The notes beneath the pieces were generated by a model, which worked only from the letters and a program-made list of their open reading frames with translations, did not search any database and was not told where the DNA came from. The translations under genes and the position numbers were made by a program. A DNA stretch of 64,000 bases from Crossaster papposus (lineage: Eukaryota; Echinodermata; Asteroidea; Velatida; Solasteridae), in the NCBI GenBank assembly GCA_037893245.1, contig JBAIAA010000019.1, positions 682,001 to 746,000 on the forward strand, in the 5' to 3' direction. Below are positions 13,501 through 28,500 of this stretch, piece by piece (position 1 is the stretch's first letter; every line of letters starts with the position of its first letter).

Positions 13501-16500
13501 GCCACGGGCCAATTTGGCACCACGGGCCGATTCGACGCCTCGGTCCAGTTCGACGCCTCGGTCCAGTTTGGTGCCTCGGGCCAATTCGGCGCCACGGGCT
13601 AATTCGGCGTCTCGGGCCAATTAGACGCTTCGGGCCAATTAGGCGCCGCAGGCCAATTAACCGCCGCAGACCATTTGAATATTGCGGGCTAATATAGCGC
13701 TGTGGGCCAATTAAGCGCCACAGGCCAATTAAACGCCATGGGCCAATTAGGCGCCTCATGCCAATTAGGCGCCGCAGGCCATTTGAGAACCGCTGCGGGC
13801 CAATTAGGTATTGCGGGCCAATTCAGTGCCGTGGGCCAATTAGGCGCCTCAGCCCAAATAAGCGCCGAGGGCCAATTAAGCGCCATAGTGCAATTAAGTG
13901 CCGCGGGCCAATTGAGCGCCCTGGGCCAAAGCGTCGCCGGCCAATTGAGCCGTGGGCCAAATTAGTCCTTCTGATTTGAGGCGTGCGATCGCACCCCCAC
14001 GCCATCGCATGCCTAAAAGCTTTCCCAGGCGTGCGAATAATCGCACGCCTTGATCTCTCTGCACCACACGTCTCAATTTACATTTCCAGCGTAATCAACT
14101 TCATACAATTTGTGAAATAAAATACGTCAGTGATTTAGGAAAAAAAAGGAAAAAATTACGCCCACTGTATTTTGTATTGATAAACCATGGATCAACTTAG
14201 TGCCGGTAGCGTGGAACGGATTTCGCTGGCCGACAGTCTGCCTTGTCCGTACATGTACCGGTACGTACAATTTGACCATTGACGAAAGCACGTGCGAAGC
14301 ATGCGAGCGTACCTGGTACCACACTACACTAAAAGATTACACGCACAGGCCGTTTTCTAAACCCCAGCTTAGGGCTCAATCTGCGGCTCCAAGCGGTTCC
14401 ATCACCATTGCCAAACTGCACGAACAAGTTAGACTGAACGGAGGCGCAGGCAAATCTGGAGTTTGGAAAAGGCCACACACTCGCACGGCTGTATTTTGTG
14501 CGAGGCAAACTGATTGGTCGGTGGCAATGCTTTGACGTGGTTTCGGCCAATCGTGTTTAAGTTCACAAGTACTCTCGGCGTGCTGGCACGCGCGACAGCG
14601 CTAGTCTGGTGCCGTTTAATTCTGGTGCGGTGACTTTAGTGAGTGGTATTGAGTAGTAACGCTATTTCGTTGTTGCAAAAGACTTCGCAAGTTGCAGATT
14701 TTTGTTTAAAAATGTAGGCAGTAGTAGTACATGTATGTATTGTTTGGTGGATGTCATCATGGAGGACTCGAGCGTACATAGTTTAACCACGGAGTTTAAA
14801 ATGGAGTAGTATTATCAGGATATGACACAAGGAGACAGGTGGCAACCTAAGAATTTTGTTTTCAAGTTTTATTCATAATATTTTTTTAAAAGATCTTTTG
14901 CCTACATGTACATGTACAAATTACATACATGTTGTACATTGCTACCCACAGTGCAATTTTCAGAAAACCAGCTTTAAAATGACAATTATGCCATTGTCTA
15001 TAGGTTTTAATACAAATGTAATTCAGAGTAATTATAGCCTGCAAAATTTTCCTAAATACACCTGTCTGTCAAATCCTTTGTAATGACAAATGCTAAGTTA
15101 CATTATTTCATCAAAATTCAACCTGAACCACACATTTTTTTAGTTATGGTACTACTGTATCAGTAACGTAAAGTTGATGGCAATGTCTAGTCATGTATGA
15201 CCAGACTTTGCTTCACTAAACACAGGGTAACTTTTAAGTGGGTGGTTAGATTTTGATAAAATAAAGACCGTTTGTCCTTTAAGAAAAATTCATGTCACAT
15301 ACATGTACACGAGAACCAGCAATAAAATACTTGTCATTTTTGGCTGTGACTGAGATCTTGAAATGCCTTTACTTATTATAAACCAAGGTGAGAAGGTACC
15401 AGGGAGTCCCTGACAGCATTCAGTAAGGTACATGTACTGTATCTGGCTGCCCAATTTATTGTAGCGCTGCGAGCACCAGTATTGGTGGATGCGAGCGTCA
15501 GTACATGTATTGGTGGATACGTGTGCGTTATACCTTGATTTAAGCCCCAGCTTGAACCACCGATAGCTTTGCAAAATCACACCCCTAAAACATCCAGGTG
15601 TGCCTTTTTCCACACGCCTGTGATTTTCAAATCAGAAGGACTGGCCAAATGAGCGCCGTAGGCCAAATGAGCGCCGTGGGCCAATTGAGCGCCGTGGGCC
15701 AATTGAGCGCCATGGGCCAATTGAATGCCACGGGCCAAATGAATGCCACGGGCCAATTGAGCGCCGTGGGCCAATTGAGCGCCATGGGCCAATTGAATGC
15801 CACGGGCCAATTGAATGCCACGGGCCAATTGAGCGCCGTGGGCCAATTGAGCGCCATGGGCCAATTAAATGCCACGGGCCAATTGAGCGCCGTGGGCCAA
15901 TTGAGCGCCGTGGGCCAATTGAGCGCCGTGGGCCAATTGAGCGCCATGGGCCAATTGAGCGCCATGGGCCAATTGAATGCCACGGGCCAATTGAGCGCCG
16001 TGGGCCAATTGAGCACCGTGGGCCAATTGAGTGCCATGGGCCAAATGAGCGATTAAAACTAGTTAACCGCTTAAAAACTATCCGGGTATCCGTTGAGGAA
16101 TCCAACCTCAAAACTTCAATATCAAAGGTGGTTAGGGGTAATCAGCCCTTAGTTTGTACTCTTGTTTTCCATGTAGGTATTCTGGGAGGCACATCAGATC
16201 TTCTGTTCGTCTTTGATGAGAGCGAGGTCCGTAAGATTGTCAAGATCTGTGAGGGGGTCTTAGGGATACTGGCAGTGTCCGAGGTGGTCGACACCATGGT
16301 GGATATCCTAACATTCGTGCAGGTAAGAACGCAGCGCTGTAATCATGCCAGTGACAAGCTAGGCATACATGTAGTTAAAGGTAGGATACACCATTGGTAA
16401 TTGACCATTTGCGTGTGGAATTTAAATAATATCTGGTACACTGACTTGTTCACGCAGCTTGGCACAGTTTGACTTAAAATTATCCAGACCAAATATACTG

Positions 16501-19500
16501 TTGTTATATCACGTGATTCGGGGCAAGCTCTTGCATAGTTACGTTAGAGACGCTCAGCACCAATACATTGTTCACAATGGTTGAGAATGGTACAAAGACA
16601 CCAGACCATTCCAGAGCCGGGGGTTGCTAGCATAAGGCTTGCCCCGAATCACGTGATATAGCAACAGTGTCTTTGGTCTGGAGAATTTAAATGTAAACTG
16701 TGCCAAGCTGTGTGAACAAGTCAGTGTACCAGATATTATTCAAATTCCACATGCAAATGGCCAATTGCTTGAATTATCAGGAATGGGTGGATGTAAAGGT
16801 AGTATACACCATTAGTGATTGCTTGAATTATCAGGGATGGGTGGATGTAAAGGTAGGATGCACCATTGGTAATTTGCTTGAATTATCAGGAATGGGTGGA
16901 TGTAAAGGTAGGATACACCATTGGTAATTGCTTGAATTATCAGGAATGGGTGGATGTAAAGGTAGGATACACCATTGGTAATTGCTTGAATTATCAGGAA
17001 TGGGTGGATGTAAAGGTAGGATACACCGTTGGCAATTGCTTGAATTATCAGGAATGGGTGGATGTAAAGGTAGGATACATCATTGGTAATTGCTTGAATG
17101 GTCAGGAATGGGTAGATGTACGTAAAGGTATAATACACCATTGGTAATTGACCATTTGCGTGTGAAATTTAAATAATATCTGGTACACTGACTTGTTCAC
17201 GCAGCTTGGCACAGTTTGACTTAAAATTATCCAGACCAAATACACTGTTGCTATATTACGTGCTCTGGAATGGTCTGGTGTCTTTGTACCATTCTCAACC
17301 ATTATGAACAATGTATTGGTGCTCTGAGCGTCTCTTACATAACTATGCAAGAGCTTGCCCCGAATCACGTGATATAGCAACAGTGTCTTTGGTCTGGATA
17401 ATTTAAATGTAAACTGTGCCAAGCTGTGTGAACAAGTCAGTGTACCAGATATTATTCAAATTCCACACGCAAATGGCCAATTGCTTGAATTATCAGGAAT
17501 GGGTGGATGTAAAGGTAGTATACACCATTAGTGATTGCTTGAATTATCAGGGATGGGTAGATGTAAAGGTAGGATACACCATTGGTAATTGCTTGAATTA
17601 TCAGGAATGGGTGGATGTAAAGGTAGGATACACCATTGGTAATTGCTTGAATTATCAGGAATGGGTGGATGTAAAGGTAGGATACACCATTGGTAATTGC
17701 TTGAATTATCAGGAATGGGTGGATGTAAAGGTAGGATACACCGTTGGCAATTGCTTGAATTATCAGGAATGGGTGGATGTAAAGGTAGGATACATCATTG
17801 GTAATTGCTTGAATGGTCAGGAATGGGTAGATGTACGTAAAGGTATAATACACCATTGGTAATTGACCATTTGCGTGTGAAATTTAAATAATATCTGGTA
17901 CACTGACTTGTTCACGCAGCTTGGCACAGTTTGACTTAAAATTATCCAGACCAAATACACTGTTGCTATATTACGTGCTCTGGAATGGTCTGGTGTCTTT
18001 GTACCATTCTCAACCATTATGAACAATGTATTGGTGCTCTGAGCGTCTCTTACATAACTATGCAAGAGCTTGCCCCGAATCACGTGATATAGCAACAGTG
18101 TCTTTGGTCTGGATAATTTAAATGTAAACTGTGCCAAGCTGTGTGAACAAGTCAGTGTACCAGATATTATTCAAATTCCACACGCAAATGGCCAATTGCT
18201 TGAATTATCAGGAATGGGTGGATGTAAAGGTAGTATACACCATTAGTGATTGCTTGAATTATCAGGGATGGGTAGATGTAAAGGTAGGATACACCATTGG
18301 TAATTGCTTGAATTATCAGGAATGGGTGGATGTAAAGGTAGGATACACCATTGGTAATTGCTTGAATTATCAGGAATGGGTGGATGTAAAGGTAGGATAC
18401 ACCATTGGTAATTGCTTGAATTATCAGGAATGGGTGGATGTAAAGGTAAGATACACCATTGGTAATTGCTTGAATTATCAGGAATGGGTGGATGTAAAGG
18501 TAGGATACACCATTGGTAATTGCTTGAATTATCAGGAATGGGTGGATGTAAAGGTAGGATACACCATTGGTGATTGCTTGAATGGTCAGGAATGGGTAGA
18601 TGTACGTAAAGGTATAATACACCATTGGTAATTGACCATTTGCGTGTGAAATTTAAATAATATCTGGTACACTGACTTGTTCACGCAGCTTGGCACAGTT
18701 TGACTTAAAATTATCCAGACCAAATACACTGTTGCTATATTACGTGCTCTGGAATGGTCTGGTGTCTTTGTACCATTCTCAACCATTGTGAACAATGTAT
18801 TGGTGCTCTGAGCGTCTCTTACATAACTATGCAAGAGCTTGCCCCGAATCACGTGATATTATCATATAGCAACAGTGTATTTGGTCTGGATAATTTAAAG
18901 TCAAACTGCGCCAAGTTGTGTGAACAAGGCAGTGTACCAGATATTATTTAAATTCCACACGCAAATGATCAATTGTGAACCTGGTCTCATTTAAAAACTT
19001 ACAGTCCGGTTGCAATCCAACTCGGGTCAAGTACTGAGGTCAATGGTCATTTGAGTTCAAGTTAAATTGGTAATCGTAAAAGTAGGCGAAGTCTGCATGT
19101 AGTTCGAGAACCATCTTTTTGTCTTTGATTGTTCAGAGTTTGACACCTATAGTGACTAGCATGAACAGTCAGGTGACCGGTCGTCGGGAAGAGCTGATTA
19201 GCGCCTCCCATGCGGCCCAGCTAGCTCAGCATTCGGAGCAGTTTCAGAAGTTAATCCCTCTACTGGTCTCCAGTATGAAGATATACGTCACCGTAGTAGA
19301 TCAAGGTAAGTCTTGATAAGATCAACCCTCCGACGGGCCACCGTACTATTTCTGGTAGTCGCTTCGCCTCAAACAAGCAATAAATTGTTCATCAAAGGTC
19401 AACAAAATCTTATGTTACATGTATTCCTAGTTCAAAGCATGCCGAATAACAGGGTAAGTGCCGAAGCCGTAAAACCAAAACAGCTTGGGGGTATACACGA

Positions 19501-22500
19501 AATACAAGCGACTATCGAAAATAGTACATAGGGCGTTGGTGTAAAAACAAGATGGCGGCTCGTCGTCGCAGCTTTTTGAGGTCTGGATTTCACCGCAAAC
19601 CTTCCCAAGCATTAATCAATCGTGCTATTGTTGTCTTGCCTTATTCAACAACACCAGCTAGTTTCTGGGTCTCTGACCTATCGATAAAGGGCTGTGTGAA
19701 CTTATAAAGCCGTAAAACCAAAACAGCTTGGGGGTATGTACCGGTACTCTAAATACAAGCGACTATCGAAAATAGTACAGAGGGGGTTATTTTATTGCCC
19801 ACCGGCGTTGTTTGTCATGTTTGGCCGTAGCTGATGGGATTGGGTTGTGTAAAGAAAAAAAGAAAACAAACCAAAAACCATTCATCATAGCCAATATGTT
19901 ACCTGCTCCAACAAAACCCGGACAAAGTTAACAATTTTTGTTTTTTAGATTTTGCTTTTTTCAAATTATCTAGGTTCTCGGCTTTAAAATCATGTATCAT
20001 TTACATATGTACCGACATCCTATCTTCCCGGGGAAAAGGATTTAGTAATAAAACCCTGACAACCTAATTATGAGATAAACAGCTTTAAAGTTCAGAAAAT
20101 TGACACAAAAGAACCACTTTAAATAGTTCCGGGTGATGGATTATGTTCAAATTTGGGGAGAATGTCGATTTAATAGTTTGTGATTTAGAAAAACCCAAAA
20201 CCTCAAAATGGTAAAATCAACCCTGAGACTTCACAAGTTCATTTTAATAAAACTCATTGTGCAACTTTGTCCGGGTTTTGTTTAGAACAGGTCACACATA
20301 TGAATAAACCTTGAAAATTAGCTGGAAGTTCACAGCAAGCTTGTGCATTCGTGCGTATATATGGCGGGAAGTGTGTATTTGGTTTCAGAAACATGAGATC
20401 CAATGATTGTTTTGTTGTTTAGGCAAGTCAGGCAAGCAGGAAGCATGGGAGAATCGTGCCTATGTGGCCAGTAAGATGATCTATCACATTCAAGAGATCA
20501 TCAGGGTGCTTCAGGCCGTGGTAAGTACTGACAGGAGACTTCTATCAATATCAGAGAAATCAATACAACACGTTATGATAAGTAGTACACAGGCATAGAA
20601 ATAGTACTAGCCCTAACGTCCGTCGATACATTTATATGGGTCTTTCCATAAATAAGGGGGCCAAAGCAGGACATGGTGTTATTTCTCAAAATGTAATTTA
20701 CTTTCTATATTCTTTGCATGTTCGTATGGTGGGGATAGCTCATACGTTTAATGTATAACTTCAATTTCTTGAATCACATGTTTTGTTTTCATATACGATC
20801 CAAAACTATCCATCACACTGTAACGGAGACACCGGTGTCTCAGTTACAGTGTGAAGTGTGAAACTTGTGACTTGTTTTGCCATAAATTAGTAGGTTTTCA
20901 TTGAAAATTTAAATTTCAAAGGGTAATATGTAAACATCATTGGTATACTGTAATTCAGCTATTTTCAATGAAAACCTTCAAACGTTGGCCAAGCAGTAAA
21001 GGCCGACAGTTTTACGCGTAACCGTGACACTGGTGTCTTTGTTACACTGTGACTCAAAAAGTACTGTCTCTCTTATTATGCATCATAAATGTCTGAATCT
21101 AGCAAAGTGCATAGTAATACCTGCTACATACATGTACATGTAGCAGGTATTACTATGCACTTTGCTAGATTCAGACATTTATGATGCATAATAAGAGAGA
21201 CAGGACTTTTTGAGTCACGGTGTAACAAAGACACCAGTGTCACGGTTACGCGTAAAACTGTCGGCCTTTACTGCTTGGCCAACGTTTGAAGGTTTTCATT
21301 GAAAATAGCTGAATTACAGTATACCAATGATGTTTACATATTACCCTTTGAAATTTTAATTTTCAATGAAAACCTACTAATTTATGGCAAAACAAGTCAC
21401 AAGTTTCACACTTCACACTGTAACTGAGACACCGGTGTCTCCGTTACAGTGTGATGGATAGTTTTAGATCGTATATGAAAACAAAACATCTGATTCAAGA
21501 AATTGAAGTTATACATTAAACGTATGAGCTATCCCCACCATACGAACATGCACAGAATATAGAAAGTAAATTACATTTTGAGAAATAACACCATGTCCTG
21601 CTTTGGCCCCCTTATTTATGGAAAGACCCATATCGATATTACTCAAATACTTGTTACTACCTGAATTTTGACATCGATATCGCCGATGTCACTTTTTTAA
21701 TCATATCGACATTTCGATGTATCGAAAATTTTGATGCATCTAAATTTTGATGTTCCTAAATAATATCGAAAACACCGAAAGAGTGTCAGATTATCCAGAA
21801 AATTTCAGGGCTTTAGTATATTAGAAAAGCTGCCGTCTTTATTTGTAGCTTAAAACATTTGAGTAGGCCTATTAAATAAAATACGTTCAACGACCAACTG
21901 CGGTTGTGAAGTTGTTCTTTGTGTTTCACCCGCGGCCCGCCGCTATAGTTCACGACCGCTTGCACAGTAAAATCTCAAAAGAAACCGGCCATGCCGCCCC
22001 AGCCTATCGGTTGTTTGGGATGTAACCCTCCATTGATCTGATGTCATTTTGAGGTGGCCAATCACGAGTCGGGAACTGCGGGGAACGTTCTCTGCACCCT
22101 GCTATACGCCTAGCAAGCGGAAATGGCAACCGTAATTATTTCTGTAAAACCATTATACGTGGGCTGGTGCAATTTGATATTGTTCAAGCCGACAACATGC
22201 GCGGAGGATCAAGCCAAAAACCGGTATATATTCAACCCTATTAAACTGTCGGTCTTCAGTATATTGAGCGCTGTTTTCAGGCTTCATCTTGCACACAGCA
22301 AATAATCGATATATCGAGTATACTCGATATTGAATTTCCGATATATCAATTATTATTAAAAACTGACATCGACGGACGTTAACTATACATAGCCCAGCGT
22401 ACAAATTCTAGCAAAAACTGCTCCGGGCTACCTTGACCCACTTCCTTGGTTGCCCGGTGGGCTAGTGAAAAATTCAGTAACCTACCGGTACCTGTAAAGG

Positions 22501-25500
22501 TTTAGATAAAAATACATGTTAAAATTGTTATTGTCTTTATGTGTATTAAATAAATATCAGATCAAAATAAACTGAGTATAAACTGTCTTTTGATTGTGTT
22601 TTTTGGCATGATTATCGATAGCCTGGGAGCACTCGATCCACGCGTGCATGCAGTGCACTGCGATCTCACGAACTAGAGTAGACTGGTGGGCTTCAGTGAG
22701 ATTAGTATAGTATAAACTACGGCGCAGGGTACCGCACATATGTGATGCGATCAAGCAATATCAGTCGGAACTCGGCAATTCTTGTTTTGAGATAGGGCCA
22801 AAATATGTTCGTAGGGGTGGACAAATCCAAATTGACTTTTTTACAAAAACAGATGGGGAAAATATTTATCTTTTACATGAAAATACTCTTTTAACCAAAT
22901 TTAGAAGGGAAGTGATACACAAACTTTATTTTCTCAGTTTCTTTATTTTTAACGTGCTGGTGTTCAAATGGTTTAAATTTTTTAACCAAAGGTCGTATTC
23001 ACATGGGATTTTCACTGAAATGGAGCCTGAAGTACGCTACAAAAGAATATGTAAAAATTCCAAAAATGACATGGGCCTACTTCAGACTGATTTTGCTTTA
23101 GAGATCGCATCACATATGTGCACTATTCTCTTTCACATCGTTCAGCCTTTCTTACCATAATGGCCCACTGCTTAGCTGTATAGTACTGTACATGAGCGTT
23201 CTGCCGTGTCACTAGTAGTAGCGTCTGATAAAGAGTCTGTTCAGAACAGCGCCCTCTGTGTACGTTGCTACGGATGTACGTGTAAAATGTGATAATTTGA
23301 TATTACTTGTTATTCTGTTATACTGTAATTGAACTTATTTTAAACACTGTGAATTTCTTGTCTAAGGACAGCGTTGAAATAGATGTACTACAATGTACTA
23401 CTACTCATTTCCATAATTTGGAATCGGTTCCAGACATCAACGGTCGGGTACTTGAGTACTCTGTTCCGATGCACAGCCCTACTACGGGTGCTCATTTCCA
23501 TAATCTGGAATCAGTTCCTGACGTCAACGGTCGGGTACTTGAGTACTCGGTTCCGATGCACAGCCCTAACATAATTGAGATATTTGTGTCTTGTATCTTG
23601 TTTGTATTAAGGATGATGACAGTTTCCGTGTGGATAATGTGAAGGGTCTCCGTGAAGCCCAGAACCACATCAAGAACAATATGGCTGAAGCAATGGGCTG
23701 GTTGAATGATCCTAACGCAGCAGCTTGGGGGATGGGTAAGTCGTTCTTCATTTCGGCCTGATTCACGGGTCGGCCATCTTGATTTTAAAGCAAAGTAAAA
23801 TCTTCATTTTTGAAACCCACTCCTCAACAAAAAAAACATTTCTGGGTGACGGATTATGTTCAAGTTTGGAGAGATTGTAGATTATTAGTTTGTGATTCAG
23901 AAAAACTAAAAACCTCAAGATGGTAAAATCCACCCCGAAATGACTTCACGAGTACATGGTAATAAAAGACATTGTGCGACTTTGTCCGGGCTTCGTTGGA
24001 ACAGGTCACATATTATCCATTTTGGTTGCATGTGCTATGTACAGCACTCGTTTATATTTCGTACTTTCTTTTGAGACACACTGTATGGTGCATTGTACAT
24101 GTAGATGAAATTGTCCTGGTCCTTCAACCCTAACCCTACCTAATGCTACTTTTTACTACTAGTAGTAACAAGTAGTATGCAGTACTCTAACTGACTTGTG
24201 TGCAATGCCTGTAGTAATTTTTAGTATTTGGTACTTCACCCCTAATTGCACTCGTAGTACCGTAATTTCCTGCGGTAAAGACGCGGCTTATCTGACTTTT
24301 TAGACCACAAAAACATCGCTGCGCCTTATCTTTCGGTGCGCCGTATATGATGTCGCTTGAGTTCAAAGTGACGGTCTTTGTGTGAAGAATTCTTTCAACG
24401 CCACAATCTTACTCAATAATGCGGTCAACCAATTAGATAAACTCTCCGGACATTGTGACCGAGTTTCCATTCCAACAATAACGCGATGTGTTGATCCCCC
24501 CCCCCTCCCCGCCCCCAAGACCGTGCTTTCAGTTTCATTCCAACAATATGCTTGGGCGATACCACCATATAATCGAAAATCGCAATAACAGTTCTTACGA
24601 TATTGTGTCGATGCATTTCCTAAAAATAGGAAATGGTCCAAAATCGCCCCCGTAATATTTGCCGCACGACTACGAGCGGCCGTTCTCTCTGATCCTACCG
24701 TAGTAGCGCCACTGCTAAGCGGCCGCGCCGGCGCGGCATGCAGACCGGAGATCCAGAGCGCGTGGTAAGTATAATTTGATATAAATTGTTGTCACAATTA
24801 CATGCGCACGCGATTTCACGCAACGACCCACAGACATAATGTACATGTACATGTACATACTAGATTTAGCACTCGGCAGCGCGCGCTACATGACGCATAC
24901 AACAGCGATAAAAAGCTGGCCTGTACAATACCATGTGGCCGTTTTCTAAACGTTTTTTTCGTCTACGTTCCGGCTTCATGCAATTCACCATCCGAACTAC
25001 ACAGCGCGGAGCATTCACAACGACTGGAAAAAAGACTAGGGGGTGTCGCAATTGAGCAATTAGGGATACCCCTCTCTGGGCACGCACGCGATCGCTGCAT
25101 GTGCTATGTACATGTATGCATGCAGTTTATACTGCAGTGCAGTGATACATGTATCGGCAAAGTAAACCTCGTGCGATATTGTGACTGTACTGGTTTGAAG
25201 TTTTCATACATTGTTTGCGTGCCAGATAAACTCAAGTACTCAGCAAATTCTTGCTTGGAATAGTGGGATCGTTCTAAGGCAACAAAATGACCCCTTTGTG
25301 GCGATGTACCTACACCGGGTGGCGCCTGGTGTTCTTCTGGGTGCGTTCAAGCATGCGCCTTATTCGGCGGTGCGCTTTATCTGTTGACGTTTGCATTTTT
25401 TGGGGGTGATTTTAGGGACCTGCGCCTTAACCGCCGAGCGCCTTGTCCGCAGGAAATTACGGTACTTTTTAGCATTGGGTCCCTCTGCTTGCTGAGTGTG

Positions 25501-28500
25501 CATGGCTCATGTATGCTGTGTACGGTGTTCTAAACTCTACAGCAAAAATTGTCACTTGGGACACAGCAATGGGTCAAGGCTGGACTACTGCATTTTTTGG
25601 CCAGGTAAGTATTACTGTATTACTGACCTGTATTGCCACTATTAGTATTTTGTAGTTGGCAGTATCTGTACTCTGTCAGTAGACACCCAATCATCAGTCA
25701 CGGAGAGACCCAGTGCTACAAAATACTAAGTAGTATTCTGTAGTACGTAGTTCTTTAGCCCAAAGTAAGGCCTAGGGGGTTAGGGATAAAGTGTTAGTTT
25801 GTTTTATAACCCGAAGGTGAGAAAGCTGTTCGACGGATACTGGAAGACGCTAGGAAGGTTGCGAGTGGTCTGGATGGGCCTAAGAAGGCAGAAATCGAAC
25901 AAGCCATCGATGACATTACTGCCTTGACTAATGAACTGTCTGATCTCAGAGCCAATAAGCAGGTAAGGCAATCGGAAGAACTGGGTATGTGCATAAGTCA
26001 TGACCGAGGATCCCCTATTGTGTTTCCCTTTGTTCCTAGTATTATTACTATTAAGATGCTTTTTTTAACAGCATGACCACACTGTCAGAAATTATTTGGT
26101 CACATTGTTGGATAATCACAGACTTAACCAGTTTGCGCCGGAGGACGTATATACATACGCAAGGTTTTCCCCAGAGTCAAAATATGCATAAACACGTCAC
26201 GAGCCGCCGGAAATGTCTGTCAGCAACGAGCGAGGCCGGAAATGCGCGGGTGTGCTTCCCGGTACCATCGGCCTGAACCCGCCTCGGATCGAGTTTCGTT
26301 GCGGCTCGGTGATGTTAAAATAATTTCGGCGCGGACTGGTTTAAATCCTGTTGATACGTACATGTATACGTTGAAGGCGTTGATTTTGACTGTTACAGGG
26401 AAATAGTCCTCGTGCGTTGCAGCTGGCCCGCGAAATTGGCGGCAAGCTGGACAAATTGGAGAGCCAGATTAACGATGCCATTGCAGAGATACTGAAGAGC
26501 AGCATGGGTAAGATGGCCTACACCGCTGGAGGGAAGCTAGCGCAAGCAGAAGAATGGCTCAACAACCCTGGGGCTGATGACAAGGGAGTGGGTAAGACTC
26601 GTAGAGCTAGATTAACGATGCCATTGCAGAGATACTAAAGAGTACATGTAGTATGGGTAAGGTGGCCTACACTGCTGGCGGGAAGCTAGCGCAAGCAGAA
26701 GAATGGCTCAACATCCCCGGGGCTGACGACAAGGGAGTGGGTAAGACTCATAGAGCTAGATTAACGATGCCATTGCAGAGATACTAAAGAGTACATGTAG
26801 TATGGGTAAGGTGGCCTACACTGCTGGCGGGAAGCTAACGCAAGCAGAAGAATGGCTCAACATCCCCGGGGCTGATGACAAGGGAGTGGGTAAGACTCAT
26901 AGAGCTAGATTTACGATGCCATTGCAGAGATACTGAAGAGTACATGTAGTATGGGTAAGGTGGCCTACACTGCTTGCATGATCCGCGTAAGTTGTTTGCG
27001 TTTGTTCTACTTGCTTGGCATTGCGTTTAGAATACACTGTTAAAATTCAATCCATTTATTGTTATTATGTTCTACAACACGCTTATTTCTTGTAGATTTC
27101 ATTTCTCAAATTATCTCAAAACGTCAAGATGCCTACTTTACAGCCCTTTTGTCGTGGACGGTCACATTTGCCCACTGGTCTGTTGTTCCTAACGGTATGT
27201 CTTCGATGCTCACCACTAACAGGTTACCGTGCCATCAAGGACATCATTGCAACCGGACGTCACATCGCCGGCACCTGCGATGACCTCGGCCAACGCAACG
27301 ATCTTCTCCGACTTTGTAACGAGGTCGAATCTCTGAATGATCATCTGAAAGATTTGTGTAAAAAAGGACAGGTATGATTGGCTCAAAACTGAAATGCCAC
27401 AATTTTAGCTATTGGTGGTCCATAAAAAAACCCGGACAAGCATTTTTGCACTACCCTGAAGCCCAAACTACCTATACCCGCCTCGACTCCATGGGTGCGT
27501 GCCTGTTCCTTCTCTAACCCCATGCCGTGAAGAACACGTAAACGACACTGACTGGCTATTCAGTGCGTAATGCGCGCGTATTTTGTAAACTGCACGTCTG
27601 GGCCCAATTTCATAGTGCTGCTAAGCAAAAAAATTTGCTTAGCACAAAAAGTCTTGCTCATTAAAAACAGGTTACCAGCCAAAATTGTACCTGTTTTTCA
27701 AGCTAAGTAAAAAAACAGCTGATTATCAATCCAGAACAATAAAGATCAGGTGAAAATTTGGTCTGTAACCTTGTTTTTGCCAAGGACAAATTGTCATGCT
27801 AAACAAATTTGTGTGCTTAGCACCTCTATGAAATTGGCCCCTGAATGTAATGCGCTCGCGCGTTCCTGAACGTCATGTCATGTACGAAAATTTGGGTGTC
27901 AAGACTATGCAATACCGTACAATATGGATTTTGGAAGCCTCGTTTTATTGCCCCCAAACCTGTATCTTACGTTGTAGAGGGACGACAAAGTTGCGTACAT
28001 TTAATATAAAACCTTGCAAAACAACGCGACGTCAAAATATCATGTTTGAAAGGATTGATTCTACAAAAATAACAATTACAACATGTTAAACATGGCGCTG
28101 CACGTTAAACGCATCGACTGCAGTCTTTATTTAAATGTTCAACTGACAGCTCAACTGACAGCTCAACTGATTCAACGCTTCTCTTCTCTTTTCAGGGTAA
28201 CACGCCGCAAGCCGAAGCAGCTGCCAAGAAGTTGAGAGAGAAGCTGGGTCAGTTGAATGACAAAATGACGGAGATTGTCATGGGTCAGGTCACGTCCGAT
28301 TTCCTTGACCCAATGTCTGCCGTCAACAAGATGTGTGAGGCAGCGCTAGCTCCTGAAGGTATGTCTTAAGCGGTGGTCACATCTTACGGTCATGAACGTA
28401 GTTGAACGTAGTATGGCGTGTCCGTAGTTGACCGTAGTAGACCCTAGTAGTCGTAGTTAAACGTAGTTAAACGTGGTAAAACGTAGTTAAACGTAGTTAA

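Noticed and set aside
15598-16111. Frames of 136-159 codons with repeated peptide
   Set aside because: A 15-bp minisatellite, a multiple of three, is open in several frames on both strands.
26611-26740. Extra vinculin exon in series after exon 9
   Set aside because: The acceptor is poor and the 130-nt copy would shift the frame if added after exon 9 (phase 1).
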